Assembly (NCBI RefSeq): GCF_014646515.1
Contig: NZ_BMNK01000001.1
Coordinates: 164,737-228,736 of the forward strand
DNA: 64,000 nt
Direction: 5' to 3'
Source: Nonomuraea glycinis
GTDB taxonomy: Bacteria; Actinomycetota; Actinomycetes; Streptosporangiales; Streptosporangiaceae
A program made the position numbers and the translations under genes. Positions 62,966-64,000 of the stretch are shown here, in pieces. Each line of letters begins with the position of its first letter. Position 1 is the first letter of the stretch. The notes below the pieces were generated by a model that worked only from the letters and a program-made list of their open reading frames with translations, was not told the origin of the DNA and did no database searches.

Positions 62966-63817
62966 TCAGTGCGCGGCGAAGACCTGAGTCCAGTGTGGAC
63001 CCTTTGAGTGCTGGCCGACCCCTATGTGAGTGAACTTGCAGTTCATGATGTTCGCGCGGTGTCCCGGGCTGTTGAGCCAGCCCTGGACCACGGAGGCCGC
63101 GGTGCGCTGCCCCATGGCGATGTTCTCGCCCCAGGTCCGGACCGGGGCGAAGCCGACGGCTCCGATCCGGTCACCGGCGGAGCGGCCGTCCTGGGAGCTG
63201 TGGTCGAAGTAGCCCTTGGCCGCCATGTCCGCCGAGTGCCTGTCGGCGGCGGTGCGGAGCTTGGCGTCGTGGACGAGCGGCTTGCAGCCGCCTGCCACTC
63301 TGGCCCGGTTGGTGAGCCTGACGACCTCGGTCTCGGCGCTCGATGCGCCGGCCGTCCGGGCGGTGCTCGTGGTGGCAGTGGTGGCAGGCGGCTTCTTGCA
63401 GGACAGCAGGACGCCGTCCGAGGTGCTCTCCTGGCCCTGATGGTCGAGGGCGGTGACGTAGTAGCGGCGCGGGGTGTCCGAGCAGGGCAGCGTGGCCGTG
63501 ATCCGGCCGTTGGTGAGGCGCTGGGAGCCGCTCTTGAGCGTCCGGTCCGGGCCGGCCGCGGCCTGCTGGACGCGCACCCTGAGCAGGGCCTTCTGGCCGC
63601 AGCCGGACCGGGAGGCGGTGCCCCTGATCAGTCCCTTGGCGTCGACGGACGGCTTGGCGGCCGTGACGCGGCAGTCCTCGGCCGAGCCGCCCTGCGCGCC
63701 CTCCAGCGGCGTCTCCAGCCCGCCGCCCGCCGAGTGTGCGGCGGCGGGGGGAGCCGGGATGGAGCTCAATGCCGCCAGACTCCCGAGGCAGGCGAGCACC
63801 TTGAGCTGTCTGCGCAT
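62966..63817 (-). CDS. Secreted CAP-domain (SCP/PR1-like) protein
   Basis: A 283-residue exported protein. The start has GGAGGACGAA upstream and gives a signal peptide ending APPAAAHSA. A middle region (about 45-145) has two disulfide-type cysteine pairs and looks like an immunoglobulin-like module. The C-terminal CAP domain (about 165-283) has VVRLTNRARVAGGCKPL, RHSADMAAKGYFDHSS, TWGENIAMG and GWLNSPGHRANIMN. CAP proteins are extracellular; enzymatic activity is not established. Confidence 0.92.
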   Translation of the reverse strand: MRRQLKVLACLGSLAALSSIPAPPAAAHSAGGGLETPLEGAQGGSAEDCRVTAAKPSVDAKGLIRGTASRSGCGQKALLRVRVQQAAAGPDRTLKSGSQRLTNGRITATLPCSDTPRRYYVTALDHQGQESTSDGVLLSCKKPPATTATTSTARTAGASSAETEVVRLTNRARVAGGCKPLVHDAKLRTAADRHSADMAAKGYFDHSSQDGRSAGDRIGAVGFAPVRTWGENIAMGQRTAASVVQGWLNSPGHRANIMNCKFTHIGVGQHSKGPHWTQVFAAH

Positions 63818-63898
63818 TTCGTCCTCCGATTGAGGCCTAGACACTGCGTCGATCCCGCATTCTGGTGCTCACTCGTCGCCTTTGTCACGAAAAACGCC

Positions 63899-63926
63899 GA
63901 TATATCTGGAGCTCCACGTGTCCCAA
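63899..63926 (-). promoter_or_regulatory. Promoter candidate for the CAP-domain gene
   Basis: On the minus strand TTGGGA (63926-63921), a 16-base spacer and TATATC (63904-63899) predict a start near 63892 and a 75-base leader. The flank 63927-64000 is AT-rich for this genome; no gene is seen in it. Confidence 0.5.
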
Positions 63927-64000
63927 TCGTAACAAAGATCGCAGCTATCTTGGTAAACCTCAAAGAAGATCTATGCGTCTAAGGCCCAATAAAAGGGGCG

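Noticed and set aside
60889..63979. Shared 11-mer ATCTATGCGTC at 60889 and 63969 as a common regulatory element
   Set aside because: In a 64-kb window many exact 11-mer pairs are expected by chance, and the flanks diverge quickly.
63845..64000. Cyclic-di-AMP (ydaO-type) riboswitch before the CAP-domain gene
   Set aside because: Such riboswitches often precede wall-related genes in actinobacteria, but I could not find the conserved core in this leader.

Overview
The window is GC-rich (third codon positions mostly G or C) chromosomal DNA of an actinomycete. Leaderless genes with TANNNT -10 boxes, rare TTA leucine codons, three PknB-type kinases, a GatCAB operon, F420-type oxidoreductases and tripartite tricarboxylate transport suggest a filamentous actinobacterium, probably near Nonomuraea/Streptosporangium. 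The genus is inferred from gene style, not proven. I see no rRNA, tRNA, CRISPR array, insertion sequence or prophage.

Layout. 1-6.5 kb: 3' part of a glucan phosphorylase gene, an RpiR regulator, a secreted muramoyl-alanine amidase, an enoyl-CoA hydratase and a secreted GH10 xylanase. 6.7-11.4 kb: a coiled-coil/PP-loop protein pair, a DppA-type D-aminopeptidase, a Tat-exported flavin amine oxidase and a YbaK-type deacylase. 11.4-16.9 kb: three tandem membrane Ser/Thr kinases. 17-23 kb: etfBA, a two-component system and an ABC-2 exporter. 23-36 kb: an MFS exporter with a TetR regulator, a cysteine desulfurase, mnmA, an MBL-fold hydrolase, a MetE-like protein, ligA and a GGDEF-EAL protein. 34.8-41.5 kb: gatC-gatA and gatB, flanked and interrupted by accessory ATPase genes, including an AAA ATPase/TOPRIM-like pair that looks like a defence module. 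41.5-50 kb: a TetR/LLM oxidoreductase pair, an MFS transporter, tctCBA and a CitAB-like two-component system. 50-57 kb: a VanW protein, a sorbosone-dehydrogenase-like lipoprotein, a D-2-hydroxyacid dehydrogenase and a PAS-GGDEF-EAL protein. 57-60.4 kb: ilvBNC behind a 16-residue leader peptide and an attenuator. 60.4-64 kb: a small secreted protein, an amidohydrolase and a CAP-domain protein.

The most unusual signal is not a gene. At nine places a short tandem repeat (unit about 14-56 bp) overlaps or abuts a stop codon and extends from the last codons into the intergenic space. Several lie between convergent genes so that the ends of both genes match the repeat. In the CitAB-like pair the unit carries the kinase stop and the regulator ribosome-binding site and start codon, so its expansion has given the regulator a repetitive N-terminus. 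Other points of interest are the ATPase/TOPRIM-like pair between gatA and gatB, a 24-bp divergent region with interlocking -10 boxes, and tandem operators before a second accessory ATPase.
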